Assembly (NCBI RefSeq): GCF_015477605.1
Contig: NZ_JADLQX010000036.1
Span: forward strand, 1 to 64,000
Origin: Nocardia amamiensis
GTDB taxonomy: Bacteria > Actinomycetota > Actinomycetes > Mycobacteriales > Mycobacteriaceae
Length of the DNA: 64,000 nt
Reading direction: 5' to 3'
Positions 16,985-25,185 of this stretch are shown here, one piece after another (positions within the stretch are counted from its first letter, which is position 1; each line of letters begins with the position of its first letter). The notes below the pieces were generated by a model. It saw only the letters and a program-made list of their open reading frames with translations, was not told the DNA's origin and searched no databases. Both the position numbers and the translations under genes were made by a program.

Positions 16985-17452
16985 ATGACTAGTGAGACTG
17001 TGAGCATGGCCCGGCATCCCGACATCGTGGAGTTGCGGGAGAAGTACGAGCTCGCCTCGGAGGCGCCGGCTGCTCAGGTGGTTGCCGGCTTGATGTTCCT
17101 GACCGGGCTCTACATCGCGATTTCTCCGTGGGTAGTCGGATTCAACGGATTCCCGACTTTGACCGGGAACAATCTCATCGTCGGTATCGCCCTCGCGATG
17201 CTGGCTCTCGGGTTCGCCTCGGTGTACGGACGGACCCACGGCATCGTCTGGGCTGCTCCGCTGATCGGCGTGTGGACGATCGTCGCTCCCTGGATCGTCA
17301 GCGGCAATGTCGACACCGCATCGACGATCTGGAGCAACTGCGTGGCCGGCGCGGTCGCCGTACTGCTCGGTCTGGGCTCGATGCTCCTCGGGATGAGGCG
17401 GACCGAAGGATTTCAGGGCCGGGCACCTGGCGCGGGTGCACGTCGAACCTGA
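16985..17452 (+). CDS. SPW-repeat membrane protein
   Basis: A 155-residue integral membrane protein with four hydrophobic helices arranged as two repeats. Each repeat pair is marked by a Pro-Trp signature: ISPWVVGF near residue 43 and VAPWIVSG near 102. These SPW repeats occur in actinobacterial and archaeal membrane proteins of unknown role. The gene is divergent from a MarR gene over a double operator. ATG 16985 follows GGGTGGAAAACC. An in-frame ATG at 17009 (Met-Ala-Arg-His) is a possible alternative. Confidence 0.8.
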   Translation: MTSETVSMARHPDIVELREKYELASEAPAAQVVAGLMFLTGLYIAISPWVVGFNGFPTLTGNNLIVGIALAMLALGFASVYGRTHGIVWAAPLIGVWTIVAPWIVSGNVDTASTIWSNCVAGAVAVLLGLGSMLLGMRRTEGFQGRAPGAGARRT

Positions 17453-17603
17453 CCGTCTTGCAGGCTTCCGCAGCGGGATGGTGCGGGCAGTCGGGTAACC
17501 AAGTCCACCACGCGAAACCCGAGAGCTGGAAGCCTCTGCTCGACACCGGTCGTTTGCGAGACGCCCTGCGCGGCGAGGTGTTCTGCAGAGCCTCAACGGG
17601 ACG

Positions 17604-17628
17604 CGCTCGCAGCGACCGGCTGCGAGCG
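17604..17628. terminator. Strong hairpin in the 309-nt gap between the SPW and NmrA-4 genes
   Basis: CGCTCGCAGC-GACCG-GCTGCGAGCG is a perfect 10-bp stem with a 5-nt loop. It lies between two convergent genes, 152 nt after the SPW stop and 134 nt before the NmrA-4 stop. No U-tract. The rest of this gap holds nothing I can call. Confidence 0.5.
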
Positions 17629-17761
17629 GGCAACGGGAGCCTCCTTCGCCGTCGGCGCCGGTCTCGGGGACCGTCTCGAGTTTCGAGATCGGTCTGCTGT
17701 GGCCGGTCTGATCCGCGCCGCGGTGACGTGCTGGGGTTGCCGTTCGCCTTCGAAGGGCTGG

Positions 17762-18511
17762 CTATCGGGCGCCGGCTGCCAGCCAGTCGTCGAAGGTTGT
17801 CGGGGCGATGCGGGCGTTCTGGCCGGGCAGCAACACATTGCCGGCCATCGACTCGTCAAGGGGACCCGACCACGTGGGCACCAGCTTCACCTCCCGGCCG
17901 AGAACGTCGTTGGTGCGGCGGGCCATGTCGACCAGGTCTTGCGGCTCAGGGCCGGCGACGTCGACGTAGCGGCCCTGCGGCTGCCCTGTGGCGACCTCGG
18001 CCAAGACCTGCGCTATGTCGTCGGGTGCGATCGGCTGAATGAGCAGCGGGGCGATGGTGGCGACGCCATCACGCTCGGTCCAGCTGGTAGCCAACGCCGC
18101 AAAGTCGTGAAATTGCGTGGCAGGCACAATCGTCCACGGCACCCGGCCCTCCTCGACGAGGCGCTCTTGCTCGCGCTTGCCCCAGTAGTGGGCAGTACCG
18201 CCTTCGATCCGGTGGATTCCGACGATCGACAGCAGCACATGGTGACGCACGCCAGCGCGCTCCTCGGCGGCGAGAAGATTTCTCGTGGTGGCGCCGAAAA
18301 AGGCGCGAGTCTCGGCCGGGCTGATCGGCGGCGAGCTGATGGCGTCGACAACCGCGTCAACCCCTTCCAGCGCCGCGTCCAAACCCTGACCGGTAACCAA
18401 ATCAACGCCGAGAGAGCGGCTGATGCGTACCACCGCGTGCCCCTCCCGCTCCAGGAACGAGGCAGTGCGGGCACCGATATTGCCGGTCGCACCGGCTACA
18501 GCGATTCGCAT
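17762..18511 (-). CDS. NmrA-like NAD(P)-binding protein (paralogue 4)
   Basis: A 249-residue atypical SDR. AGATGNIG (residues 6-13) is the Rossmann loop. HHVLLSIVGIHRI, YWGKREQERLVEEGRVPWTI and VPATQFHDF resemble the SDR-a5 type of actinobacterial NAD(P)-binding oxidoreductases. Lys in the YWGKREQE segment may replace the classical catalytic Lys. It converges with the SPW gene and lies downstream of paralogue 5 on the same strand after 124 nt. Confidence 0.84.
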   Translation of the reverse strand: MRIAVAGATGNIGARTASFLEREGHAVVRISRSLGVDLVTGQGLDAALEGVDAVVDAISSPPISPAETRAFFGATTRNLLAAEERAGVRHHVLLSIVGIHRIEGGTAHYWGKREQERLVEEGRVPWTIVPATQFHDFAALATSWTERDGVATIAPLLIQPIAPDDIAQVLAEVATGQPQGRYVDVAGPEPQDLVDMARRTNDVLGREVKLVPTWSGPLDESMAGNVLLPGQNARIAPTTFDDWLAAGAR

Positions 18512-18635
18512 GGTGAGCCTCCTTCGGAGGGAGTGGTGACAGTGCGTAACGAGTCGCTCACGCCCGACTGTATCGGCCGCGGTCGCCAGTGTGGCTGGGT
18601 AGGCAGTGTGTCGCTGCGGACCCGCCGTGGGACGA

Positions 18636-19451
18636 TCAGCGGAAGGCGTCGGCGTGGGCCGTGGCCCATTCTCCGAACGTGCGCGGCGCGCGGCCGATGA
18701 CCTCTTGGACCGTTGGGCGGACGATGGATTCGTCGATGGCTCCGTTTACGTAGAAGTCGAAGAACGCGTCCACGTACTCCACGGGAGTGGTTCGGAGCAT
18801 GTCGGCGCGTGCCTCGTCATCGGTGAGGCCCTGGCAGGTGAGGTCGCGGCCGGTGGCCTCGGCCAGGATCGCGACCTGCTCGGCGGGTGTGAGCGGCTCC
18901 GGGCCGGTGGGCCAGAGGATTTCGCCTTGATGACTGTTTGCGCGCAGTACCGTGGCGGCAACCGCGCCGAGGTCCTGCGGATCCAGAGCGGCCGTGCGAA
19001 CCTCGGGAAACGGCGCGCGAATCACGTCCCCGTCGCGCAGCTGGGGGAGCCAGCGCAGGGCATTGGACGCGAAGGCGCAGGGCCGCAGGATGGTCCATGC
19101 CGCACCGCATTCGGTGGCCTCCTGCTCGGAGGCCATCATGTAGCGGGTGATGGCGTTGGAGGTGTCGCCGGTACCCGCGGAAACACCCGAGAGCTGCACG
19201 ATGTGCTCGACGCCCGCCTTTGCGGCCGCCTGCGCGACCCCTGGATAGCCGGGCAGCAGGAACAGCGCGCGCACCCCGTCGAAACTCAGCGTCTCGGGCG
19301 ATGTGAGATCGCCCGCCATGGCTTCCACCCCTTCGGGCACAACGGCGCGCTGGGGATCGCGCATCAGCGCCCGCACCGGTGCTCCGGCCGCGGCCAGGGC
19401 CTGCACAACTTCCGCGCCGACATTGCCGGTCGCTCCTGTCACGAGGATCAT
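18636..19451 (-). CDS. NmrA-like NAD(P)H-binding protein (paralogue 5)
   Basis: This 271-residue NmrA-type protein has TGATGNVG at residues 5-12, EHIVQLSGVSAG, AWTILRPCAFASNA and a C-terminal TFGEWATAHADAFR. The last two segments closely match paralogue 1, so these two may be recent relatives. It is divergent from the NTF2-like gene. A 6+6 inverted repeat lies upstream at 19493-19522. Confidence 0.85.
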   Translation of the reverse strand: MILVTGATGNVGAEVVQALAAAGAPVRALMRDPQRAVVPEGVEAMAGDLTSPETLSFDGVRALFLLPGYPGVAQAAAKAGVEHIVQLSGVSAGTGDTSNAITRYMMASEQEATECGAAWTILRPCAFASNALRWLPQLRDGDVIRAPFPEVRTAALDPQDLGAVAATVLRANSHQGEILWPTGPEPLTPAEQVAILAEATGRDLTCQGLTDDEARADMLRTTPVEYVDAFFDFYVNGAIDESIVRPTVQEVIGRAPRTFGEWATAHADAFR

Positions 19452-19492
19452 TCCGCCAATCTTCGCAGCCCTCAGCTGATTTCACGCCTACC

Positions 19493-19522
19493 GTTGCATG
19501 TTCCTGCAGCAGACTGTGCAAC
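19493..19522. promoter_or_regulatory. Inverted repeat between paralogue 5 and the NTF2-like gene
   Basis: GTTGCA (19493-19498) and TGCAAC (19517-19522) are perfect inverted copies 18 nt apart, with CTGCAG between them. More GTGCAG/ATGCAG copies follow at about 19556-19580. This clustering of TGCA in a divergent promoter suggests an operator, but no regulator is identified. Confidence 0.4.
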
Positions 19523-19629
19523 CTCTGCTCTTCATCGGTGCGGCGATTCGGCCCGGTGCAGGTTTATGCAGCCAATCGTGCAGCTTGTCCTCTTCCGCTC
19601 GTGATCGGCGGGCGGGGAGCATGTGCGGT

Positions 19630-20055
19630 ATGGATCGCCTGGATGTCATCGACACCTGCACACGCATGGCCTGGCATGCCGACCATCGGGAATGGGACGA
19701 ACTCGCCGACGTTTTCGCCAACCAGGTACGACTGGACTACACCAGTCTCAACGGCGGGGAACCGGTCACGCTCGCTCCGGCGCAGATCGCCGCCGCGTGG
19801 CAGGACACTCTCGGCGGGTTCGAGGCCACCCAGCATCTGCTCGGCAATCACCTGGTCACCATCGACGGCGACAGGGCGGTGTGCACCGCCTCCTTCCAGG
19901 CCACCCACCGCAGGTCCGAGGCGTTCGGCGCGTCGCTGTGGACACTGGGCGGCACCTACCGTTTCGATCTCGTGCGTTCCGGCGGCGACTGGAGGATCAG
20001 CGGTGTGGTGATGACGGCGGTGTGGGGCGACGGGAATCGAGGACTGCTGCCGTGA
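19630..20055 (+). CDS. NTF2-like (SnoaL-type) protein
   Basis: The 141-residue product fits the NTF2-like/SnoaL fold: an N-terminal helix with DVIDTCTRMAWHADHREWDELADVF, then the usual conserved Arg-Leu-Asp-Tyr strand. HLLGNHLVTIDGDRAVCTAS is the middle strand pair and a Trp-Arg-Ile-Ser-Gly strand closes the cone. Such proteins act as isomerases, cyclases or dehydratases on polyketide-like or steroid substrates, or have no enzyme role. ATG 19630 is favoured by GGAG 11 nt upstream; ATG 19621 is in frame but only 2 nt from that site. Confidence 0.75.
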   Translation: MDRLDVIDTCTRMAWHADHREWDELADVFANQVRLDYTSLNGGEPVTLAPAQIAAAWQDTLGGFEATQHLLGNHLVTIDGDRAVCTASFQATHRRSEAFGASLWTLGGTYRFDLVRSGGDWRISGVVMTAVWGDGNRGLLP

Positions 20056-20113
20056 GAACCGTCGCCGACCGCGTCCTCACCCAGCGGCGGTAGGGCTGAC
20101 AAGGAAGCCGGAC

Positions 20114-20761
20114 ATGGAGATTCGTCAATTCAAGGCAGCCGATCGATCGGAGCTTCGGGAGTTGTTCGCTCGGGCGGGTGCAGGCTCGCCCGTCGCCGCC
20201 CTGTGGGGTGATCCGGAATCCGAGGCGTCGATCTACCTCGATCCATACCTGGATCTGGAACCCGAGTCCGTGTTCCTGGCGGTCGCGGGAGGCAAGCTGG
20301 TCGGATACCTGACGGGCTGTCTGGACAGCTCGAAGTTTCCCAGTGAGGCCGAGCGGATCGAGCGGGCGATCCGCACCTACCGATTGTTCGTCCGCCCGAC
20401 GCCGGCCAGGTTCTTCGGCCGCGCCATGGTCGACACCCTCGCGGCGGCGATCAGCCGTCAGCCGACCGCGGGTGATTTCCAAGACTCGCGGTGGCCAGCG
20501 CATCTGCACATCGCAGTGGCGCCCGACGCGCGCGGCACCGGCGCGGCCGCCGCTCTCATGGACCGGTGGTTCGCGCGGCTCAACGAGAACGGCTCGCCCG
20601 GCTGTCATTTGCAGACCCAGGTCGAAAACACACGAGCGCTTCGGTTCTTCGCCCGGATGGGGTTCACTCCGATCGGTCCGACCCCGCTGATTCCCGGAAT
20701 GCGCTACCAGGGCGAGCGAGTTCACCAGCAGGCCATGGTCCGCCCGGGCGAGCAGAGATAA
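20114..20761 (+). CDS. GNAT family N-acetyltransferase
   Basis: A 215-residue GCN5-related acetyltransferase. The acetyl-CoA-binding motif A is HIAVAPDARGTGAAAALM (near residues 134-151), followed by VENTRALRFFARMGF (motif B). The region between residues 45 and 120 is longer than in minimal GNATs and resembles those acting on small molecules or hexosamines. AAGGAAG precedes the ATG. It follows the NTF2-like gene by 58 nt and may be co-transcribed. The substrate is unknown. Confidence 0.85.
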   Translation: MEIRQFKAADRSELRELFARAGAGSPVAALWGDPESEASIYLDPYLDLEPESVFLAVAGGKLVGYLTGCLDSSKFPSEAERIERAIRTYRLFVRPTPARFFGRAMVDTLAAAISRQPTAGDFQDSRWPAHLHIAVAPDARGTGAAAALMDRWFARLNENGSPGCHLQTQVENTRALRFFARMGFTPIGPTPLIPGMRYQGERVHQQAMVRPGEQR

Positions 20762-20782
20762 GGTCGCACGATCCCCTGTGGG

Positions 20783-21706
20783 TCAGAGCCAGTGGCGTTC
20801 CTTGGCCAGCAGGGCGGCCTGGAATCGGGTGCGCGCGCCGAGCCGGTCCATCAGCTCGGCGACATGGGTCCGGAACTTGCGTACCGAGACATTGAGTGCG
20901 CGTGCCGCCGATTCGTCGGTGTCATGGCAGGTCAGCGCCTGCAGGACGCGGTGCTCGAAGGGTGAGACCGGCAGTTCGTCCACGTTGTGGCCGCGTTCCC
21001 AGATGCCGTCGAACACCTCCGCGAGTATCTGGACCACACCGGTACGGCGGATTTGCAGCAGACCGGCTGCCGGTTCGGAGAGATCGGCCGGTACAAAGGC
21101 GACCGACCGGTTGACCACCGTCAGCGGCCAGACCGGTTCCGCCGTGACCCTATGCATTTCGCCGAGGGCATGCCGGCGTCGCGCGTGGGCCGCCTGCCGG
21201 GGATCCGTCAAGGCGTGCGCGGGGAACAGGATGCGGCTGCTCAGTCCGGCCATCAGCAGGCGCCCGTGCCGAGTGGGGACGTGCCCGTGCAGCGCATGGG
21301 TTCGCAGGGACGACAACTCACCGGGATGATCGATCAGCAGCGCGTTGATGCGCCGCGCGGCCTCCGGTCCGTTCGACAGCTGCTCGATCATGCCCGTGGG
21401 CAAGCCGGTGCGCTGCTCCTCGGTCAACTCCCGCAGGGCGTCCCAGGCGGCGGCGAGTCCGTCGAACTGCCTTTGCGCCTGCGTGATTCGCCGCCGCACC
21501 AGCAGATCGACCGCGGCCGCCGGTGGTACCGCGGTCAGGTTCTCGTCCACCAAACCCAGAGTGCGCAACTCGGTGATCACGTTCCGCGCGCCGGAGTCGA
21601 CCTGGCTCGCGCCGCCCGCATGCGAGGTGCTGCCGGGGCGGGTGCGCAGCAGATGACGGTACACCCGCTCCTGTTCGGTGGACAGCCCCAGGCTGGCGAG
21701 ACTCAT
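20783..21706 (-). CDS. TrmB-like/LuxR-type transcriptional regulator
   Basis: The 307-residue protein combines an N-terminal TrmB-like winged helix (residues 1-55, with LSTEQERVYRHLL and a VITELRTLGLVDE wing) with a C-terminal LuxR/GerE-type helix-turn-helix (about 250-307: ESAARALNVSVRKFRTHVAE). This architecture is typical of stand-alone actinobacterial regulators. ATG 21706 is chosen. A longer frame to 21850 would run through the palindromic promoter of the divergent TetR gene, so its extra 48 residues are unlikely. Divergence from TetR suggests reciprocal control. Confidence 0.82.
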   Translation of the reverse strand: MSLASLGLSTEQERVYRHLLRTRPGSTSHAGGASQVDSGARNVITELRTLGLVDENLTAVPPAAAVDLLVRRRITQAQRQFDGLAAAWDALRELTEEQRTGLPTGMIEQLSNGPEAARRINALLIDHPGELSSLRTHALHGHVPTRHGRLLMAGLSSRILFPAHALTDPRQAAHARRRHALGEMHRVTAEPVWPLTVVNRSVAFVPADLSEPAAGLLQIRRTGVVQILAEVFDGIWERGHNVDELPVSPFEHRVLQALTCHDTDESAARALNVSVRKFRTHVAELMDRLGARTRFQAALLAKERHWL

Positions 21707-21790
21707 GCTACGTGCCTGGCGCACGGCCGATTCGGATGTCTTGTCGGTACTGCCATGGTGCAACCACCCCGGATGGCGATGAGGGAAGAG

Positions 21791-21828
21791 TTTGCGTATA
21801 ATATACGCAAAGAGTATGTCATACGCAA
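21791..21828 (+). promoter_or_regulatory. Operator-promoter between the LuxR-type and TetR genes
   Basis: TTGCGTAT-AAT-ATACGCAA (21792-21810) is a perfect 8+8 palindrome, extended by one further base pair on each side. It contains the perfect -10 hexamer TATAAT. A second palindrome, GTATG-T-CATAC (21814-21824), follows, and the half-site ATACGCAA recurs at 21821-21828. It ends 20 nt before the TetR ATG. This is a strong TetR autoregulatory site. Confidence 0.75.
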
Positions 21829-21848
21829 TTGGATCGAGGGGAGCGGAC

Positions 21849-22574
21849 ATGGCCGATGAGCCACCGCGCGTTGCTCGACTGCTGTGGTCGGGAGATCAAC
21901 GCTCGGGCCGCGGCCGCCGACCGGCATTGAGCCTGGACCGTATCGTCGGTGCGGCCATCGCCATCGCCGATGCGGAAGGCATCGGAGCGCTCTCGATGCA
22001 ACGGGTCGCCAATCAGCTCGACGCCGCGACCATGTCGCTGTATCGGCACGTGGCCAGCAAAGACGAACTCGTAGCGCTGATGCTCGACACCACGATGGCC
22101 GGCCCACCCGAGCTTCCCCGCGGCGACTGGCGTGCGGCACTGGAGCATTGGGCTCGCCGGACCCGCGATTTGTACCTGCGTCACCCCTGGGTGCTGGCGA
22201 TCGGCGCGAGCAACCGCTGGATGGGCCCGAACGAGGCCGCGTGGGGTGAGGCCGCGATGGCGGCGCTGCTCGATGCCGGGCTGGCGCCGCACGGCATCGC
22301 CGACATCGTCCTGTCCATCAATGCTTTCGTCGGCGGCGTCGCCCGCCTGGAAATCGATCCGACCCGGGGCCGTGAGGCGGCTGGGCACGTCGGCCCGGTC
22401 CTCGATCCTGCGATGATCCACCAGTACGGGCAGCCGGAGCGCTACCCGGCCTTGCTGGCCATGCTCACCGCAGGTCCTGCCGGCGACCGCGACATCCGTG
22501 CGGTCGCCGAGGGCGTGTTCGAGTTCGGGCTCGCCAAACTGCTCGACGGCATTGCCATACATCTCACTGCTTGA
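21849..22574 (+). CDS. TetR family transcriptional regulator
   Basis: The protein has 241 residues. A basic N-terminus and the helix-turn-helix at about residues 30-80 (MQRVANQLDAATMSLYRHVA then SKDELVALMLD) match the TetR subfamily with a TetR_C-type ligand domain. The C-terminal domain includes HPWVLAIGASNRWMGPNE. ATG 21849 follows GAGGGGAG by 6 nt. The operator sits 20 nt upstream. A hairpin overlaps the stop codon, so the transcript probably ends there. Confidence 0.88.
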   Translation: MADEPPRVARLLWSGDQRSGRGRRPALSLDRIVGAAIAIADAEGIGALSMQRVANQLDAATMSLYRHVASKDELVALMLDTTMAGPPELPRGDWRAALEHWARRTRDLYLRHPWVLAIGASNRWMGPNEAAWGEAAMAALLDAGLAPHGIADIVLSINAFVGGVARLEIDPTRGREAAGHVGPVLDPAMIHQYGQPERYPALLAMLTAGPAGDRDIRAVAEGVFEFGLAKLLDGIAIHLTA

Positions 22575-22601
22575 TCCACGCCCGCTGAACGGGCATGGAT
22601 C
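22573..22601 (+). terminator. Terminator hairpin of the TetR gene
   Basis: GATCCACGCCCG-CTGAA-CGGGCATGGATC forms a 12-bp stem with one C-A mismatch and overlaps the TGA stop. Confidence 0.6.
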
Positions 22602-22957
22602 TGGACACGATCGCCATACTTGTTGAGCGAGAAAGCGGTCCAATCGATCGCGAGCCCGATGAGATGACCATTCATTCGGCCGTCGCTACCCGGCATTCTT
22701 CCCGCAGCCGGTCGCAGCGCTCACTACACATCAGGTAAGAGGACTCGAGGTCGAGCGAACAAGTACGTCAGAATACGAAACATTGAATTGCTCATTGCGA
22801 GGTAGAACTATCCGGAGCCTCCGATCATCCGCAGTTCGAACCGCTGCCGACGCATAGTGAAATCCCGATACCGAACTCAGTCTGCCGGTGGGCCTAAATA
22901 TCGCAGAAACCCGGTACACGGTGAGTTGCCGTGACATAGCCAGCGAGATCTATAACA
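22602..22957. other. Intergenic region, no gene seen
   Basis: This 356-nt stretch is lower in GC than its surroundings near the right end, as expected of the promoter region of the acyltransferase gene. I see no open frame with a ribosome site, no clear palindrome and no repeat. Confidence 0.5.
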
Positions 22958-25123
22958 ATGCCGCCCATGACGGTGGCGGCGAGCGGCGGATTGCTGGTTC
23001 GGCGGCCTGATGAGGCGCCCGAGGCGATATCGCGCGGGATATTTCGGCCCGACATCGAGGGCTTGCGAGCAGTCGCCGTACTGGCCGTCGTGCTTTTTCA
23101 TACGAACCTGCCCGGGGTCGGGGGCGGATTCGTTGGTGTCGACGTATTTTTCGTTATTTCCGGCTTTCTCGTCACCGGAATCCTCTGGCGGGAGGCGGCT
23201 GCCACCGGCGCTGTCGGGCTGGTCCGGTTCTATGGCGCGCGGGCCCGCCGTCTGCTGCCCGCGGCGGGTGTCGTGCTGGTTGCCACCGCGGTCGGCGCGG
23301 CCGTACTGTTGCCGCCGCTGCAAGCCCGCCAGGTCCTCGGCGACGCGATCGCCGGCGCTTTGTACGCCGGGAACTATCGGTTCGCGCTGCACGGCACCGA
23401 CTACCTTGCCGGCGATACGCTTCCGTCGCCGTTTCAGCACTTCTGGTCGCTCGGTGTGGAGGAGCAGTTCTATCTGCTGTGGCCCGCTCTGATCGCTGTC
23501 ACGGCCTGGTTCGCGCGGCGGCGCCGGATCGGATCGGCCGCTGTGTTCCCGTATCTGAGCGTTCTTGCGGCGGTCGCCGCGCTCTCCTTGGCGATCTCGC
23601 TGATCTGGACCCGCACGCTGCCACCGTGGGCGTACTTCTCGCTGCCGGCGCGGGCCTGGGAGTTGGGCACCGGCGGCATGATCGCGTTGTCGGCCGGCGC
23701 GTGGTCCCGGCTGCCGAAATCGGTCGCCGCCCCTGCCGGATGGATCGGCCTGGTCCTGATCGTCGCGGCGTGTACCCAGCTGAACGGGAGCACACCGTAT
23801 CCGGGCACCGCGGCCCTGCTGCCCGTCCTCGGTACCGCACTGGTGATCGTATCCGGTTGTGTAGAAACACGATTCGGGGTTGGTCGCGGACTGACGCTGC
23901 GTCCGATGCGTGCGGTCGGCCGGGTGTCGTACTCCTGGTATCTGTGGCACTGGCCGGTATTACTGCTCGCGCCGCGCGTGCTCGGTCACCAGCTCGGCTG
24001 GAGTGGCTCGATCGGCGCGGTCATGATGGCGGGCGGACTCGCCATGCTCACGTTGTGGCTGGTCGAGAATCCGGTCCGCTTCGCCGCCCCGTTGCGAAGG
24101 TCGGCCGCACGCAGCCTCGCCTGTGGCGGCGCGATCACCGCGGTCGCCGCTTGTCTGGCACTGATGCTGCTCGTGCTCATTCCCGTACCGGTCGGCCGTG
24201 GCGCGGCGGCCCCGGCCCTCACGCTCGCCACGCCGGCCACTTCCGGCGGCGACGCGCGCGACGCGGCGGTCCGGCAGTTGACCGACCAGACGCAGGCCGC
24301 AGTTGCTGCCTCGGCCGAAATCCGAGCTGTCCCTTCGAATCTCACCCCGTCGCTCGCCGACGCGCCCGGCGACAAGGCAGGGGTGTTCCTCGACGGCTGC
24401 GTGCGGTCGTGGCGCGACGTGGGACAGGCCGAGTGCGCGTCCGGCGATCCGGACTCGGCCACGACGGTGGCCTTGGTCGGCGATTCCCATGCGGCGATGT
24501 GGCATCCGGCGTTCGAGCCGATCGCCGCCCAGCGGCACTGGCGGCTGGAGACCATGGCCAAGGTCACCTGCCCGTTGCTCGGCCTGCCCATCAGCAGCCC
24601 TTATCTGGGCCGGGAGTACACCGAATGCGAGCAGTGGCGCGACCAGGTCCTGACCCGGCTGCGGGCCGAACGCCCCCGGCTGATCGTGGTGAGCATGTCC
24701 CGGCGCTACGGCGCCGACTTCGGTTTCGTCTCCTACGACCAGGCCTGGATCGACAGCCTGAACCGTCTGGTCGGCCAGCTGCGAGCGACCGGAGCGGCGG
24801 TCCTCGTACTCGGGGCGATCCCCGATCCGCACACCACCGTGCCTGCGTGCCTGTCCGACCATATCGACAATGCCGCGGCATGCACGCCGGCACGTCCGGT
24901 CGCGGTCGATGACGCGGGTATCGCGGCCGAGCAGGCCGCAGCCACCGCAGGCGGCGGCCAGTATGCCGATCTGACCTCGCTGTTCTGCACCACCACCCGC
25001 TGCCCCCTCATCATCGGTGACAACCTGGTGTACCGCGACGACAATCACCTCACCGTCAGCTACGCCAGAACACTCGGACCGGTCATCGCCGCACTCGCCG
25101 ACCGTGCGCTCGCCGACGGCTGA
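22958..25123 (+). CDS. Membrane acyltransferase 3 with C-terminal SGNH domain
   Basis: This 721-residue two-part enzyme is predicted to O-acylate a cell-surface glycan, lipid or peptidoglycan-linked sugar. Residues 30-400 are the acyltransferase-3 domain with about ten helices. It starts with the diagnostic RPDIEGLRAVAVLAVVLFH (the His being the proposed acyl-transfer residue), then GGFVGVDVFFVISGF. A further helix follows, and residues 470-720 form the exported SGNH hydrolase-like domain: VGDSHAAMW carries the Ser near 509, and DDNHLT near 694 supplies Asp/His. It resembles OafA. The start is ATG 22958, with ATG 22967 possible; no strong ribosome site. A paralogue with the same layout lies at 47943. 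Confidence 0.88.
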   Translation: MPPMTVAASGGLLVRRPDEAPEAISRGIFRPDIEGLRAVAVLAVVLFHTNLPGVGGGFVGVDVFFVISGFLVTGILWREAAATGAVGLVRFYGARARRLLPAAGVVLVATAVGAAVLLPPLQARQVLGDAIAGALYAGNYRFALHGTDYLAGDTLPSPFQHFWSLGVEEQFYLLWPALIAVTAWFARRRRIGSAAVFPYLSVLAAVAALSLAISLIWTRTLPPWAYFSLPARAWELGTGGMIALSAGAWSRLPKSVAAPAGWIGLVLIVAACTQLNGSTPYPGTAALLPVLGTALVIVSGCVETRFGVGRGLTLRPMRAVGRVSYSWYLWHWPVLLLAPRVLGHQLGWSGSIGAVMMAGGLAMLTLWLVENPVRFAAPLRRSAARSLACGGAITAVAACLALMLLVLIPVPVGRGAAAPALTLATPATSGGDARDAAVRQLTDQTQAAVAASAEIRAVPSNLTPSLADAPGDKAGVFLDGCVRSWRDVGQAECASGDPDSATTVALVGDSHAAMWHPAFEPIAAQRHWRLETMAKVTCPLLGLPISSPYLGREYTECEQWRDQVLTRLRAERPRLIVVSMSRRYGADFGFVSYDQAWIDSLNRLVGQLRATGAAVLVLGAIPDPHTTVPACLSDHIDNAAACTPARPVAVDDAGIAAEQAAATAGGGQYADLTSLFCTTTRCPLIIGDNLVYRDDNHLTVSYARTLGPVIAALADRALADG

Positions 25124-25185
25124 GCCGACGACCAGCACCGCCGCAGCCAGGGGCCGCTCGAAAGCACATCACCTGGATTGGGCAT

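Noticed and set aside
21707..21850. 48-residue N-terminal extension of the LuxR-type regulator
   Set aside because: It translates the palindromic operator and -10 of the divergent TetR gene, and the internal ATG at 21706 gives the normal N-terminus.
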